Below are positions 41,921 through 49,804 of a stretch of 64,000 bases of DNA, one piece after another. A program made the translations under genes and the position numbers. The stretch is taken from contig CAWIRE010000009.1 of assembly GCA_963838385.1 (NCBI GenBank), positions 186,001 through 250,000 of the forward strand, given 5' to 3'. The notes under the pieces are model-generated. The model saw only the letters and a list, made by a program, of their open reading frames with translations, did not search any database and was not told the origin of the DNA. The number at the start of each line of letters is the position of its first letter. Positions within the stretch are counted from its first letter, which is position 1. This stretch comes from DAHUYF01 sp963838385 (GTDB lineage Bacteria; Pseudomonadota; Alphaproteobacteria; ATCC43930; CGMCC-115725).

Positions 41921-42937
41921 CTAAGCCGCGCTCAGCTCCGGCATCACCGTGCGGGCGAAGAGCTCGACCGTGCGCACCAATTCCGCCAGCGTCATGTCGC
42001 CGAAGGCGAAGCGGCAGACGAGGTAGTTGGTGCGCGCCTCGTCGAGCTGGCGCTGCAGCGCGTCGCGCACCTGGCCGGGCGTGCCGGCGATGCCGAAGCC
42101 GCGCTGCTGCGCCTCGTCGAAATTGTCGGGATAGAAGGCGTTGAGCGGCTGCGTGCCGTGGCGCTGCCACAGCTTGAAGAAGCTCTGATGCCAGCGCTTG
42201 TGCGCGCGCCGCGCCGTCTCCAGCGCCTCGCGCTCGGTGGGCGCGATGACCACCGAGCGCGTCATGCCCATCAGCGGCAGATCGTCCGGGCGGTTCCCCG
42301 CCGCGGCCCAGGCCTGGCGATAGCCGTCGGTCACCTGCCGCACCAGCGCCGGCGGGCCGTTGCAGACGATGTTGACCCGGTTGGCGACCACCCAGGGCAG
42401 CCCGTCCGGCCGCGCGATCCCGTACCACAGCGGCGGGTGCGGCTGCTGCACCGGATGCATCTCGATCGGCACGTCGCGGAATCGGAAATGCGCGCCCTCG
42501 AAGCTCAGCGTGTCGGCGCCGAGCGCCTTGAGGATGACGGCCAGCGCCTCGACATAGATCGCCTGCGCCTTGGCGGGATCGACGCCGTAATAGCCGACCT
42601 CGTGGGGCGAGATGCCGCGGCCGATGCCGAGCTCGAAGCGGCCGCCGCTCATCTGGTCGAGCATCGCGATCTCCTCGGCGATGCGCAGCGGATGGTGAAG
42701 CGAGAGGGTATAGACCAGCGGGCCGAAGCGCAGCTTGCGCGTGCGCTGCGCCACCGCAGCGAGGAACACCGAAGGCGAGGGCGCCATGCCGAGCGGCGTC
42801 GCGTGGTGCTCGGCCAGGTGATAGCGGCGGATGCCGAGCCGGTCATAGGCCTCGATCAGCTTGAGCCGGTTCTCGTAGAGCTCGCCGAGCGGCCCGTCGC
42901 CGCGGTCGAGGTGATCGAAGACACCGATCTCCATCAT
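41921..42937 (-). CDS. LLM-class flavin-dependent oxidoreductase (luciferase-like)
   Basis: The 338-residue product has the bacterial luciferase-like TIM barrel: MEIGVFDHLDRGDGPLGELYENRLKL, IRRYHLAEHHATPLGMAPSPSVFLAAVAQRT and ISPHEVGYYGVDPAKAQAIYVE. Such enzymes use reduced FMN for monooxygenation. I chose ATG 42937, with AGGAA five bases upstream, over a start five codons earlier. It is divergent from the alpha/beta-hydrolase gene, and the IS is 36 bp from its stop. Confidence 0.88.
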   Translation of the reverse strand: MMEIGVFDHLDRGDGPLGELYENRLKLIEAYDRLGIRRYHLAEHHATPLGMAPSPSVFLAAVAQRTRKLRFGPLVYTLSLHHPLRIAEEIAMLDQMSGGRFELGIGRGISPHEVGYYGVDPAKAQAIYVEALAVILKALGADTLSFEGAHFRFRDVPIEMHPVQQPHPPLWYGIARPDGLPWVVANRVNIVCNGPPALVRQVTDGYRQAWAAAGNRPDDLPLMGMTRSVVIAPTEREALETARRAHKRWHQSFFKLWQRHGTQPLNAFYPDNFDEAQQRGFGIAGTPGQVRDALQRQLDEARTNYLVCRFAFGDMTLAELVRTVELFARTVMPELSAA

Positions 42938-43089
42938 CGTGTTTCCTCGCATGCTGCGGCGCGATGCTGCGCTTCTTCTCGGCCGAGTCTAGCCGTCGGG
43001 CCGGGCCCCGGCCACCCGAAAGAAAAACGCCGAGGAGAGGGCTGGAGACTCGTTGCGTTTATCCGCTATCGTGCCGTGGGAGGTGCCAC

Positions 43090-43860
43090 ATGACAATCGG
43101 GCATAGAATAGTGGGGCACGGTCCGCACAAGGTGCTGGCGCTCCCCGGCTGGTTCGGCGACGAGAGCTGCTTCGATCCCATGCGCGACGCGCTGAGCCTC
43201 GACGAATTCAGTTACGCGTTCATGGCCTATCGCGGCTACGGCCTGTCGCGCCAGCAGCGCGGCGAATATACGATGAAGGAGATCTCCGCCGACGCGCTGG
43301 CGCTGGCCGATGCGCTCGAATGGGAGAGCTTCAGCCTGATCGGGCACTCCATGGGCGGCATGGCGGTGCAGCGCGTGCTGGCGGATGCGCCGAAGCGGAT
43401 CGACAAGATCGTGGCGGTGACGCCGGTGCCGGCCTCGGGCGTGCCCTTCGATCCCGAGAGCTGGAAGCTTTTCGAGGGCGCGGCGCGCAGCCTCGACAAT
43501 CGCCGCGGCATCATCGACTTCTCCACCGGCGGCCGGCTCTCCAAGGCCTGGATCGACCGCATCGCGCGCTATTCCGCCGAGACCGCGACGGTCGAGGCCT
43601 TCGCCGCCTATCTCACGGCCTGGGCCAAGACCGATTTCCACCGCGAGATCATGGGCAATCCGGTGCCGATCAAGGTGATCATCGGCGTCCACGACCAGGC
43701 GCTCACCGAGGAGGCGATGCAGGCCACATATCTCGCCTGGTATCCCAACGCCGAGCTCGAGATCATGGCCAATGCCGGCCACTACCCGATGAACGAGACC
43801 CCGGTGGCGCTCGCCACCAGCATCGAGGCGTTCCTGCGCCGCGACGCGAAGAAATCCTAG
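43090..43860 (+). CDS. Alpha/beta-hydrolase
   Basis: The 256-residue product has an oxyanion region VLALPGWFGDESCFDPM, the nucleophile elbow GHSMGG (S87), an acid in VIIGVHDQALTEE and the catalytic His in MANAGHYPMNE. It is a small esterase or enol-lactonase type enzyme. It is followed after 19 bases by another hydrolase on the same strand. The promoter presumably lies in the 152 bp shared with the LLM gene. Confidence 0.85.
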   Translation: MTIGHRIVGHGPHKVLALPGWFGDESCFDPMRDALSLDEFSYAFMAYRGYGLSRQQRGEYTMKEISADALALADALEWESFSLIGHSMGGMAVQRVLADAPKRIDKIVAVTPVPASGVPFDPESWKLFEGAARSLDNRRGIIDFSTGGRLSKAWIDRIARYSAETATVEAFAAYLTAWAKTDFHREIMGNPVPIKVIIGVHDQALTEEAMQATYLAWYPNAELEIMANAGHYPMNETPVALATSIEAFLRRDAKKS

Positions 43861-43879
43861 AGACCGAAGGGAGCCCGTC

Positions 43880-44677
43880 ATGCTGTTCGATGTGAAAGGC
43901 CGCTATATCTACTACGATCTCGCGGGGCCCGAGGCGGGACCGGTGGTGTGCATGACCCATTCGCTCGCCTGCGACGGCGGCATGTGGGCCGAGCAGATGC
44001 CGGTGCTGCTCGCCGCGGGATATCGCGTGCTGCGGCTCGACATGCGCGGCCATGGCGGCAGCGATCCCGTGCCGGGCCCCTATACCATGGCGCAGCTCGC
44101 CGGCGACGTGGCCGCGGCGCTCGACTTCCTCGGCATCGCCCGGGTGCAGTATATCGGCCTCTCCATCGGCGGCATGCTCGGCCAGGCCTTTGCCATCGCC
44201 CATGGCGAGCGGCTGATCTCGGCGATGTTCTGCGATACCGCGCCCGCGACCATGCCCGGCGCCAAGGAAGGCTGGGCGCCGCGCATCGAGGCGGTGACCA
44301 AGGCGAATGCGGTGGCGCCGCTCGCCGACGGCACCATGGAGCGCTGGTTCACCGACGGCTTCAAGCCGCGCAATCCCGGGCGCTGGAAGCAGCTTCACGC
44401 CATCATCGGCGGCACCAGCCCGGCGGGCTATCTCGGCTGCGCCGCGGCGATCCTCGATTTCGACTTCACCGCGAAGCTGCCGCAGGTGAAGGTGCCGGTG
44501 CTGGTGGTGTGCGGCGGCGACGATCAGAGCACGCCGCCCGCCGGCAACCGCAGGATCGCCGAGCTGATCCCGGGCGGGCGCTACGAGGAGATCGCGAATG
44601 CGCGGCATTTCCCCAATGTCGAGCATCCCGACATCTTCAACCGCGTCATGCTGGGCTGGCTCGACAGCCATCGCTGA
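43880..44677 (+). CDS. 3-oxoadipate enol-lactonase-like alpha/beta-hydrolase
   Basis: The 265-residue product resembles PcaD: HSLACDGGMWAEQMPVLLAAGYRVLRLDMRGHGGS at the start, nucleophile elbow GLSIGG (S95), then a cap region WFTDGFKPRNPGRW and NARHFPNVEHP with the catalytic His. PcaD opens the enol-lactone in the beta-ketoadipate pathway. No other pca genes are here, so the substrate assignment is uncertain. It is probably co-transcribed with the hydrolase upstream and the tiny membrane protein downstream. Confidence 0.8.
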   Translation: MLFDVKGRYIYYDLAGPEAGPVVCMTHSLACDGGMWAEQMPVLLAAGYRVLRLDMRGHGGSDPVPGPYTMAQLAGDVAAALDFLGIARVQYIGLSIGGMLGQAFAIAHGERLISAMFCDTAPATMPGAKEGWAPRIEAVTKANAVAPLADGTMERWFTDGFKPRNPGRWKQLHAIIGGTSPAGYLGCAAAILDFDFTAKLPQVKVPVLVVCGGDDQSTPPAGNRRIAELIPGGRYEEIANARHFPNVEHPDIFNRVMLGWLDSHR

Positions 44678-44689
44678 AAGGGCCGCGTC

Positions 44690-44824
44690 ATGAGCTTTCT
44701 GACCGGGCTGGTGATCTTCGTTCTCGGCAGCGTGCTGGTGGGGGTCTGCCTCTGGTCGATCCCCGGCCCCGGCGGCGGCGCGCCGCCGGCCGCGGGCCAG
44801 GGCGGGCATCACGGCGGGCACTGA
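44690..44824 (+). CDS. Small membrane protein with a His-rich tail (44 aa)
   Basis: The sequence reads MSFLTGLVIFVLGSVLVGVC then LWSIPGPGGG and ends GQGGHHGGH. One hydrophobic helix is followed by a proline/glycine segment and a GHHGGH tail. AAAGGG precedes the ATG. It starts 12 bases after the enol-lactonase-like gene and ends 5 bases before the stop of the convergent cyclo-ligase gene. The tail could bind a metal ion; nothing else can be said. Confidence 0.5.
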   Translation: MSFLTGLVIFVLGSVLVGVCLWSIPGPGGGAPPAAGQGGHHGGH

Positions 44825-44829
44825 GCGGA

Positions 44830-45405
44830 TCAGGAACGGCGGCTCATGCCCGCCTCGGTGATGATGACATCCATCGGCACGTCATGCGGGCGCGGGAAGA
44901 CGCTCTCGAGCCGCGCCAGCTCGAAGCCCACGCCGATCGCGACCGGGCGCGGCGCCATCGCGGCCAGCGTGCGGTCGAAATAGCCCCCGCCATAGCCGAG
45001 GCGGTAATTGGCGTCGTCGAAGCCCACCAGCGGCGCCAGCACGATCGCGGGCCGCATCACGTCGCGCGCCTTCGGCACCGGCAGGTCGAAGACGCCGGTC
45101 TCCATCTCCATGCCCGGCTGCCAGAGCCGGTATTCGAGCGGCCCGCGCCGGTCGACCACCACCGGCAGCGCGATGCGCCGGCCCCGGGCACGCTCGCGCT
45201 CGGCCAGCGGCCGCGGATCGGGCTCCGCCTTGAACGGCCAATAGATGCCGAGCGTCTCGCCCGGCAGCGTCGCCAGGATCTCCGCCAGCCGCGCCTCGAT
45301 CGCCGCCGCCCAGTCGCGGCGCTCGGCGACGCCCGCCGCCATCCGCGCCGCCACCAGCCGCGCCCGCTGCTCCCGCCGCCATTGCTTGATGTCGTCGTCA
45401 GTCAT
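44830..45405 (-). CDS. fthC: 5-formyltetrahydrofolate cyclo-ligase
   Basis: The 191-residue product converts 5-formyl-THF to 5,10-methenyl-THF with ATP. The conserved segments are RREQRARLVAARMA, ETLGIYWPFKAEPDPRPL, and VGFDDANYRLGYGGGYFDRTLA, the last containing the family's ATP/folate motif GYGGGYFDR. It starts by ATGA overlap with the DUF559 gene. Formate-THF ligase lies about 500 bp upstream on the same strand, so these are one-carbon folate genes. The DUF559 gene separates them. Confidence 0.93.
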   Translation of the reverse strand: MTDDDIKQWRREQRARLVAARMAAGVAERRDWAAAIEARLAEILATLPGETLGIYWPFKAEPDPRPLAERERARGRRIALPVVVDRRGPLEYRLWQPGMEMETGVFDLPVPKARDVMRPAIVLAPLVGFDDANYRLGYGGGYFDRTLAAMAPRPVAIGVGFELARLESVFPRPHDVPMDVIITEAGMSRRS

Positions 45406-45806
45406 CGGCGTTCGGCTAGAAATCTTCTCCTCTCCGCCCCTGGGGGCGGAGAGGTCGGGTGAGGTGGGGGCGCTTCCAGCGCGCGCCGAATGGTCTCGGG
45501 CACGTCCTCGAGGCTCTCCAGCACCTCATTGTTCCAAAATCGGATGACGCGATATCCGTGGCGCGCTATCTCGGTGGCGCGCTGATCGTCCGTGTCCATG
45601 CGCTCGGCATGCTGACCGCCGTCGCGTTCGATCACCAGCTCGCGTGCGGGGCAGGCGAAGTCGGCGATGCGTCGCCCGATCGGATGCTGCCGCCGGAACT
45701 TCCAGGGCACCAGGCGCTCGCGCAAGCCTCGCCGGAGGATCTTTTCGACGTCCGTGGCGTCTCGGCGCAGGCGCCGGGTGATCTCCGTTCGCGCTCTCAA
45801 CGACAT
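45402..45806 (-). CDS. DUF559 endonuclease-domain protein bracketed by family B repeats
   Basis: This 134-residue protein has the Vsr-like PD-(D/E)xK fold of DUF559: RRQHPIGRRIADFAC (D49), then LVIERDGGQHAE (E60, D62) and GYRVIRFWNNEVLE. The ATG at 45806 is preceded by GGGTGAGGTGGGG, the tail of a family B repeat, which supplies the ribosome-binding region. The last 20 or so codons (from about P113: PPHPTSPPPGAERRRF) are read through a second, inverted family B unit. Its stop overlaps the fthC start. DUF559 proteins are often found with repeats or mobile DNA. A role in repeat spread is speculative. Confidence 0.85.
   Translation of the reverse strand: MSLRARTEITRRLRRDATDVEKILRRGLRERLVPWKFRRQHPIGRRIADFACPARELVIERDGGQHAERMDTDDQRATEIARHGYRVIRFWNNEVLESLEDVPETIRRALEAPPPHPTSPPPGAERRRFLAERR
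45429..45470. repeat. Family B unit inside the 3' end of the DUF559 gene
   Basis: The hairpin CCTCTCCGCCCC / GGGGCGGAGAGG (45429-45454) is followed by the tail TCGGGTGAGGTGGGGG (45455-45470), pointing into the gene. It forms the inner partner of the unit at 45813-45856. It lies wholly within the coding sequence and adds a proline-rich tail to the protein. Confidence 0.85.
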
Positions 45807-45812
45807 TGCCAG

Positions 45813-45856
45813 CCCCACCTCACCCTACCTCTCCGCCCCAATGGGGCGGAGAGGGG
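45813..45856. repeat. Family B unit upstream of the DUF559 start
   Basis: The tail CCCCACCTCACCC (45813-45825) faces the gene, then the 12-bp hairpin CCTCTCCGCCCC / GGGGCGGAGAGG with an AAT loop (45828-45854). On the coding strand the tail reads GGGTGAGGTGGGG, six bases before the ATG, and can serve as the ribosome-binding site. Confidence 0.85.
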
Positions 45857-45902
45857 AAGATCATGCCATGTTCTCGGCGCGGAGCGCATCCCCGGCGAGC
45901 TA

Positions 45903-47615
45903 TTAAAACAACCCGCTGATCCTGCCGCTGTCGTCGATATCGATCGTGTTCGCCGCCGGCACCTTGGGCAGGCCGGGCATGGTCATGATGTCGCCGCAGA
46001 TCGCCACGATGAACTCCGCCCCGGCCGAGAGCCTGAGCTCGCGGATCGGCACGATATGGCCGCTGGGCGCGCCCTTGGCGCTGGCGTCGGTCGAGAAGCT
46101 GTATTGGGTCTTCGCCATGCAGACCGGGAAATGGCCGAAGCCCTGCGCCTCGAGCTCGGCGAAGCGGTCCGCCACCTTCTGGTCGACGGCGATGTCGGCG
46201 GCGCCGTAGAGCCTCTGCGCGATCCTGCGCACCTTATCGACGAGCGTCATCTCGTCGGGGTAGAGCAGGCGGAAGCGCGCCGGCTGCGCCGCGATCGTGG
46301 CCACCACCTGGCGCGCGAGCTCGGCGGCGCCGGCGCCGCCCGCGGCCCAGTGATCGGCGAGCACGATCGGGACCTCCTCGCGCCGGCAGAGCTCGGCCAG
46401 CAGCCCCAGCTCGGCCGGGGTGTCGGCGCTGAAGCGGTTGAGCGCCACCACCGCCGGTACGCCGAAGCCGCGGACATTGGCGATGTGCCGCGCCAGATTG
46501 GCGAAGCCCTGCTCGAGCGCCGCCAGGTTCTCGCGCTTGAGATCGCCCTTGGCGACGCCGCCATGCATCTTGAGCGCGCGCACCGTGGCGACGACCACCG
46601 CCGCGGCGGGGCTCAAGCCCGCCTTGCGGCATTTGATGTCGAAGAATTTTTCCGCGCCGAGATCGGCGCCGAATCCCGCCTCGGTGACGACGTAGTCGGC
46701 GAGCTTCAGCGCCGCGCGCGTGGCGATCACCGAATTGCAGCCATGAGCGATGTTGGCGAAGGGCCCGCCATGGATGAAGGCGGGATTGCCTTCGAGCGTC
46801 TGCACCAGATTGGGCGCGATCGCGTCCTTGAGCAGCGCCGCCATCGGGCCCGCAGCCTTGAGGTCGGCGGCAAGGACGGCGCGCCGGTCGCGCGTCTGCG
46901 CCACGATGATGTTGCCGAGCCGGCGCCGGAGATCGGCGAGGTCGCCGGCGAGGCAGAAGATCGCCATCACCTCCGAGGCCACGACGATGTCGAAGCCGTC
47001 CTCGCGCGCATAGCCGTTGGCGACGCCGCCCAGCGAGGAGACGATCGAGCGCAGCGCCCGGTCGTTCATGTCGAGCGCGCGGTGCCAGGTGATGCGGCGG
47101 GTGTCGATGCCGAGCTCGTTGCCCCAATAGACATGGTTGTCGATCAGCGCGGCGAGCAGGTTGTTGGCGGCGCCGATGGCGTGGAAGTCGCCGGTGAAAT
47201 GCAGGTTGATGTCCTCCATCGGCACCACCTGCGCGTAGCCGCCACCGGCAGCGCCGCCCTTGACGCCGAAGCAGGGGCCGAGGCTCGGCTCGCGCAGGCA
47301 GATCGCGGCCCTGAGCCCGATATGGTTGAGCGCATCGCCCAGCCCCACCGTCGTGGTGGTCTTGCCTTCGCCCGCCGGGGTGGGGGTGATGGCGGTGACC
47401 AGGATGAGCTTGCCGTCGGGCCGGTCGGCGAGCGAGCGGATGTAGTCGAGCGACAGCTTCCCCTTGTAGGGGCCATAGGCGTAGAGCGCATCCGGCGGGA
47501 TGCCGAGCTTCTCGCCCGCCACCGTTGCGATCGGCCGCAGCGTCGCTTCCTGGGCGATCTCGATGTCGCTTTTGGGACGCAGATGCTGCTGCGTCTCTGT
47601 CCTGCGCTGATCCAT
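45903..47615 (-). CDS. fhs: Formate-tetrahydrofolate ligase
   Basis: The 570-residue product makes 10-formyl-THF from formate, THF and ATP. The P-loop TPTPAGEGKTTTTVGLGDAL is near residue 75, and the FTHFS blocks REPSLGPCFGVKGGAAGGGYAQV, DLNLHFTGDFHAIGAANNLL and FDIVVASEVMAIFCL follow. It starts at ATG 47615. Formate released by a deformylase, as in nicotinate-type catabolism, would feed this enzyme; that link is an inference. It is on the same strand as fthC, with the DUF559 cassette between. Confidence 0.95.
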   Translation of the reverse strand: MDQRRTETQQHLRPKSDIEIAQEATLRPIATVAGEKLGIPPDALYAYGPYKGKLSLDYIRSLADRPDGKLILVTAITPTPAGEGKTTTTVGLGDALNHIGLRAAICLREPSLGPCFGVKGGAAGGGYAQVVPMEDINLHFTGDFHAIGAANNLLAALIDNHVYWGNELGIDTRRITWHRALDMNDRALRSIVSSLGGVANGYAREDGFDIVVASEVMAIFCLAGDLADLRRRLGNIIVAQTRDRRAVLAADLKAAGPMAALLKDAIAPNLVQTLEGNPAFIHGGPFANIAHGCNSVIATRAALKLADYVVTEAGFGADLGAEKFFDIKCRKAGLSPAAAVVVATVRALKMHGGVAKGDLKRENLAALEQGFANLARHIANVRGFGVPAVVALNRFSADTPAELGLLAELCRREEVPIVLADHWAAGGAGAAELARQVVATIAAQPARFRLLYPDEMTLVDKVRRIAQRLYGAADIAVDQKVADRFAELEAQGFGHFPVCMAKTQYSFSTDASAKGAPSGHIVPIRELRLSAGAEFIVAICGDIMTMPGLPKVPAANTIDIDDSGRISGLF

Positions 47616-47987
47616 GATCGAGCCGTCTCGCTTCTGCCAAGCCCGGAAGCCTGCGGTCCCGCGGGGCCTTTGTAAAGCCAATTTCATCCATGATTTCAGG
47701 AGGCTAACCCACGGGCCCCGCCCACCCGTGGGCAGCCCCGGCGGGGGCGCCCGCCCGCGGCCGTCGCGCAACGCCTCTCAATCGCCCGGTGGACGGGAGC
47801 GGCGGCGCGCAACCGGCCGTCGGTGCCGCCCGCCCCGGGATGGATCGATCCTTTGCCGCGCTGCGACAAGCGATAACGATTATGATACCGTTTGCGATCA
47901 AGCCTGCCTGTCACTAAGCATGCTCCAGCCTCGGCGGCCGGCCACCCAGGGTCGGGTCGCCACCGATTCATTGGGGGAGTCCAGTCG
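47616..47987. other. Divergent intergenic region between fhs and the efflux lipoprotein gene
   Basis: This 372-bp stretch holds the two promoters. A GC-rich first part is followed by a less GC-rich patch near 47865-47920. No gene was recognised. GGGGGAGT at 47974-47981 is the ribosome-binding site of the downstream gene. Confidence 0.5.
47872..47889 (+). promoter_or_regulatory. Possible iron-responsive (Fur-like) hexamer array
   Basis: Three tandem near-repeats, GATAAC GATTAT GATACC, resemble the GATAAT hexamers that make up Fur boxes. The array is about 100 bp upstream of the outer-membrane lipoprotein start. The second half does not form the inverted half-site of a classical box, so this is weak. 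Confidence 0.2.
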
Positions 47988-49598
47988 ATGACGCGTGATG
48001 TTCTGCCGCCGCAGCTCGCCCCAGGGCGCCTGACCGCGCGGCTCATGGCCGCCGCCAGCCTCGTGGCCTTGCTCGCCTCCTGCACGGTCGGGCCCGATTT
48101 CACCGCGCCCAAGGGACCCGATACCAAGAGCTACACCGAGGACGGCATCCCGAAGACCGAGGTCCCGGGTTCCAAGGAGATCGCGCAGCATTTCGTCCTG
48201 GGCAAGAAGATCACCAGCGATTGGTGGCAGCTCTTCCATTCCCAGCGGCTCAACACCGTGCTCGAGCAGGCGATCGCCGGCAACCAGAACCTCATCGCCG
48301 CCCGCGCCACGCTGGCGCAGTCGCTCGAGCTGGTGGCCCAGTCGCGGGGCGTGCTCTGGCCGCAGCTCGACTTCTCCGCCGGCCTCCAGCGCGAGCAGGT
48401 GAGCGAGGGGCTGTTCGGCTTGCCGGGCAAGACGCCACCCTTCAACATCTACAGCCTCGGGCCGACCGTGAGCTATGCGGTCGATCCCTTCGGCCTCGAT
48501 CGCCGCCGCATCGAGCAGCAGCAGGCGGCTTCGGTCTACCAGAATTACCAGCTCGACGCCGCCTATCTCACCTTGACCGGCAACGCGGCGACGCAGGCGG
48601 TGACCATCGCCTCGAACCGCGCGCAGATCGCCGCGGTCGACACCATCATCAAGGACGACCTGGAGAATTTGCGGCTGGTCGAAAGCGAGCTGCAGGCCGG
48701 CGAGGCGACGCAGATCGACGTCGAGCAGGCCGCCAGCCAGCTCGCCGCCGACCGCACGTTGCTGCCGCCGTTGCGCCAGCAGGTCAGCGTCGCGCGCCAT
48801 GCGCTGTCGATCCTGGTCGGAAGGCTGCCGGGCGATTGGGTGCCGCCGGATTTCGACCTCGATGAGTTCACGCTGCCGACGGAGCTGCCGCTGAGCCTGC
48901 CTTCCTCGCTGGTGCGCCAGCGGCCGGACATCCTCTCCTCCGAGGCGCAGCTCCACGAGGCGAGCGCCGCGATCGGCGTCGCCACCGCGCAGCTCTATCC
49001 CAACCTGAACCTCACCGCGAGCTTCACGCAGGAGGCGCTGAAGCCCAATGTGCTGTTCAATCCCATGAGCAGCGTCTGGGACATCGCCGCGCAGCTGACG
49101 GCGCCGCTCTTCCATGGCGGCGCGCTCGAGGCGCAGAAGCGCGCCGCGGTCGACGCCTTCGACGCGGCGCTGGCGACCTACAAGCAGACGGTGCTCAGCG
49201 GCTTCGGCCAGGTCGCCAACGTCATGGAGGCGCTGTCGCACGACGCCGAGCTGCTCGAGGCGCAGCGCCGCGCGCTGCAATCGGCCGATGCCTCGCTGCA
49301 GCTCACGCGCACCACCTACCAGTACGGCAATGTCGGCGTGCTGCTGGTCCTGAACGCTCAGCGCCTCGCCGAAGAGGCGCGGCTCGGCTACGTCAAGGCG
49401 CAGGCGCAGCGCTATCTCGACACGGTGCAGTTCCTCGCCGCCATGGGCGGCGGCTGGTGGGATTGGGAAGCCCAGCAGAAGGAAGCCGCCAAGGCCAAGG
49501 CGAAGGAAAAGGACGCGGCCAAGGACGACAAGCGCGCAACCAACGACCAGGACGAGGCGATACGGGCCGCCGCGGTGGAGAAGCCTGCCGCCGAGTGA
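47988..49598 (+). CDS. Outer-membrane efflux lipoprotein, NodT/OprM (TolC-like) family
   Basis: The 536-residue product has a lipobox LLAS-C32. It carries two OEP repeats with the coiled alpha-barrel pattern: WWQLFHSQRLNTVLEQAIAGNQNLIAARATLAQS, GEATQIDVEQAASQLAADRT, and in the second half PDILSSEAQLHEASAAIGVATAQLYPNLNL. The C-terminus has an unusual Lys/Ala-rich tail (KEAAKAKAKEKDAAKDDKR). RND pump and adaptor genes normally accompany it but are absent here, so its partner must be encoded elsewhere. Confidence 0.92.
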   Translation: MTRDVLPPQLAPGRLTARLMAAASLVALLASCTVGPDFTAPKGPDTKSYTEDGIPKTEVPGSKEIAQHFVLGKKITSDWWQLFHSQRLNTVLEQAIAGNQNLIAARATLAQSLELVAQSRGVLWPQLDFSAGLQREQVSEGLFGLPGKTPPFNIYSLGPTVSYAVDPFGLDRRRIEQQQAASVYQNYQLDAAYLTLTGNAATQAVTIASNRAQIAAVDTIIKDDLENLRLVESELQAGEATQIDVEQAASQLAADRTLLPPLRQQVSVARHALSILVGRLPGDWVPPDFDLDEFTLPTELPLSLPSSLVRQRPDILSSEAQLHEASAAIGVATAQLYPNLNLTASFTQEALKPNVLFNPMSSVWDIAAQLTAPLFHGGALEAQKRAAVDAFDAALATYKQTVLSGFGQVANVMEALSHDAELLEAQRRALQSADASLQLTRTTYQYGNVGVLLVLNAQRLAEEARLGYVKAQAQRYLDTVQFLAAMGGGWWDWEAQQKEAAKAKAKEKDAAKDDKRATNDQDEAIRAAAVEKPAAE

Positions 49599-49602
49599 TC
49601 CC

Positions 49603-49754
49603 GGCGCGACGCGCGCAGCGCGTCGTCGCCGGCGGGCGGCAGCGGTTGCGCCAGCAACCGCGAGAGCCCGCACGGCACCGGCGCGACGCGCGCAGCGCGT
49701 CGTCGCCAGCGGGCGGCAGCGCCCCGGACTTGATCCGGGGCGCGAGAGCCCGCA
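49603..49754. repeat. Family C repeats, two tandem units
   Basis: Unit 1 (49603-49672) and unit 2 (49679-49754) both start CGCGACGCGCGCAGCGCGTCG, itself a hairpin. A conserved left arm with GCGGGC, an inner hairpin and the right arm GAGAGCCCGCA follow. The inner hairpin is GCGGTTGC-GCCA-GCAACCGC in unit 1 and GCCCCGGA-CTTGA-TCCGGGGC in unit 2. Unit 1 begins four bases after the efflux gene stop. Confidence 0.85.
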
Positions 49755-49804
49755 CCGCAGAGGCGCGCGCGATCGCGCGCGGGACAAGGGCGAGGGAGGA
49801 AAGG

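Noticed and set aside
43880..44677. Firm call as PcaD in a beta-ketoadipate pathway
   Set aside because: Sequence is PcaD-like, but no other pca gene is present; only the enol-lactonase-like alpha/beta-hydrolase label is kept.
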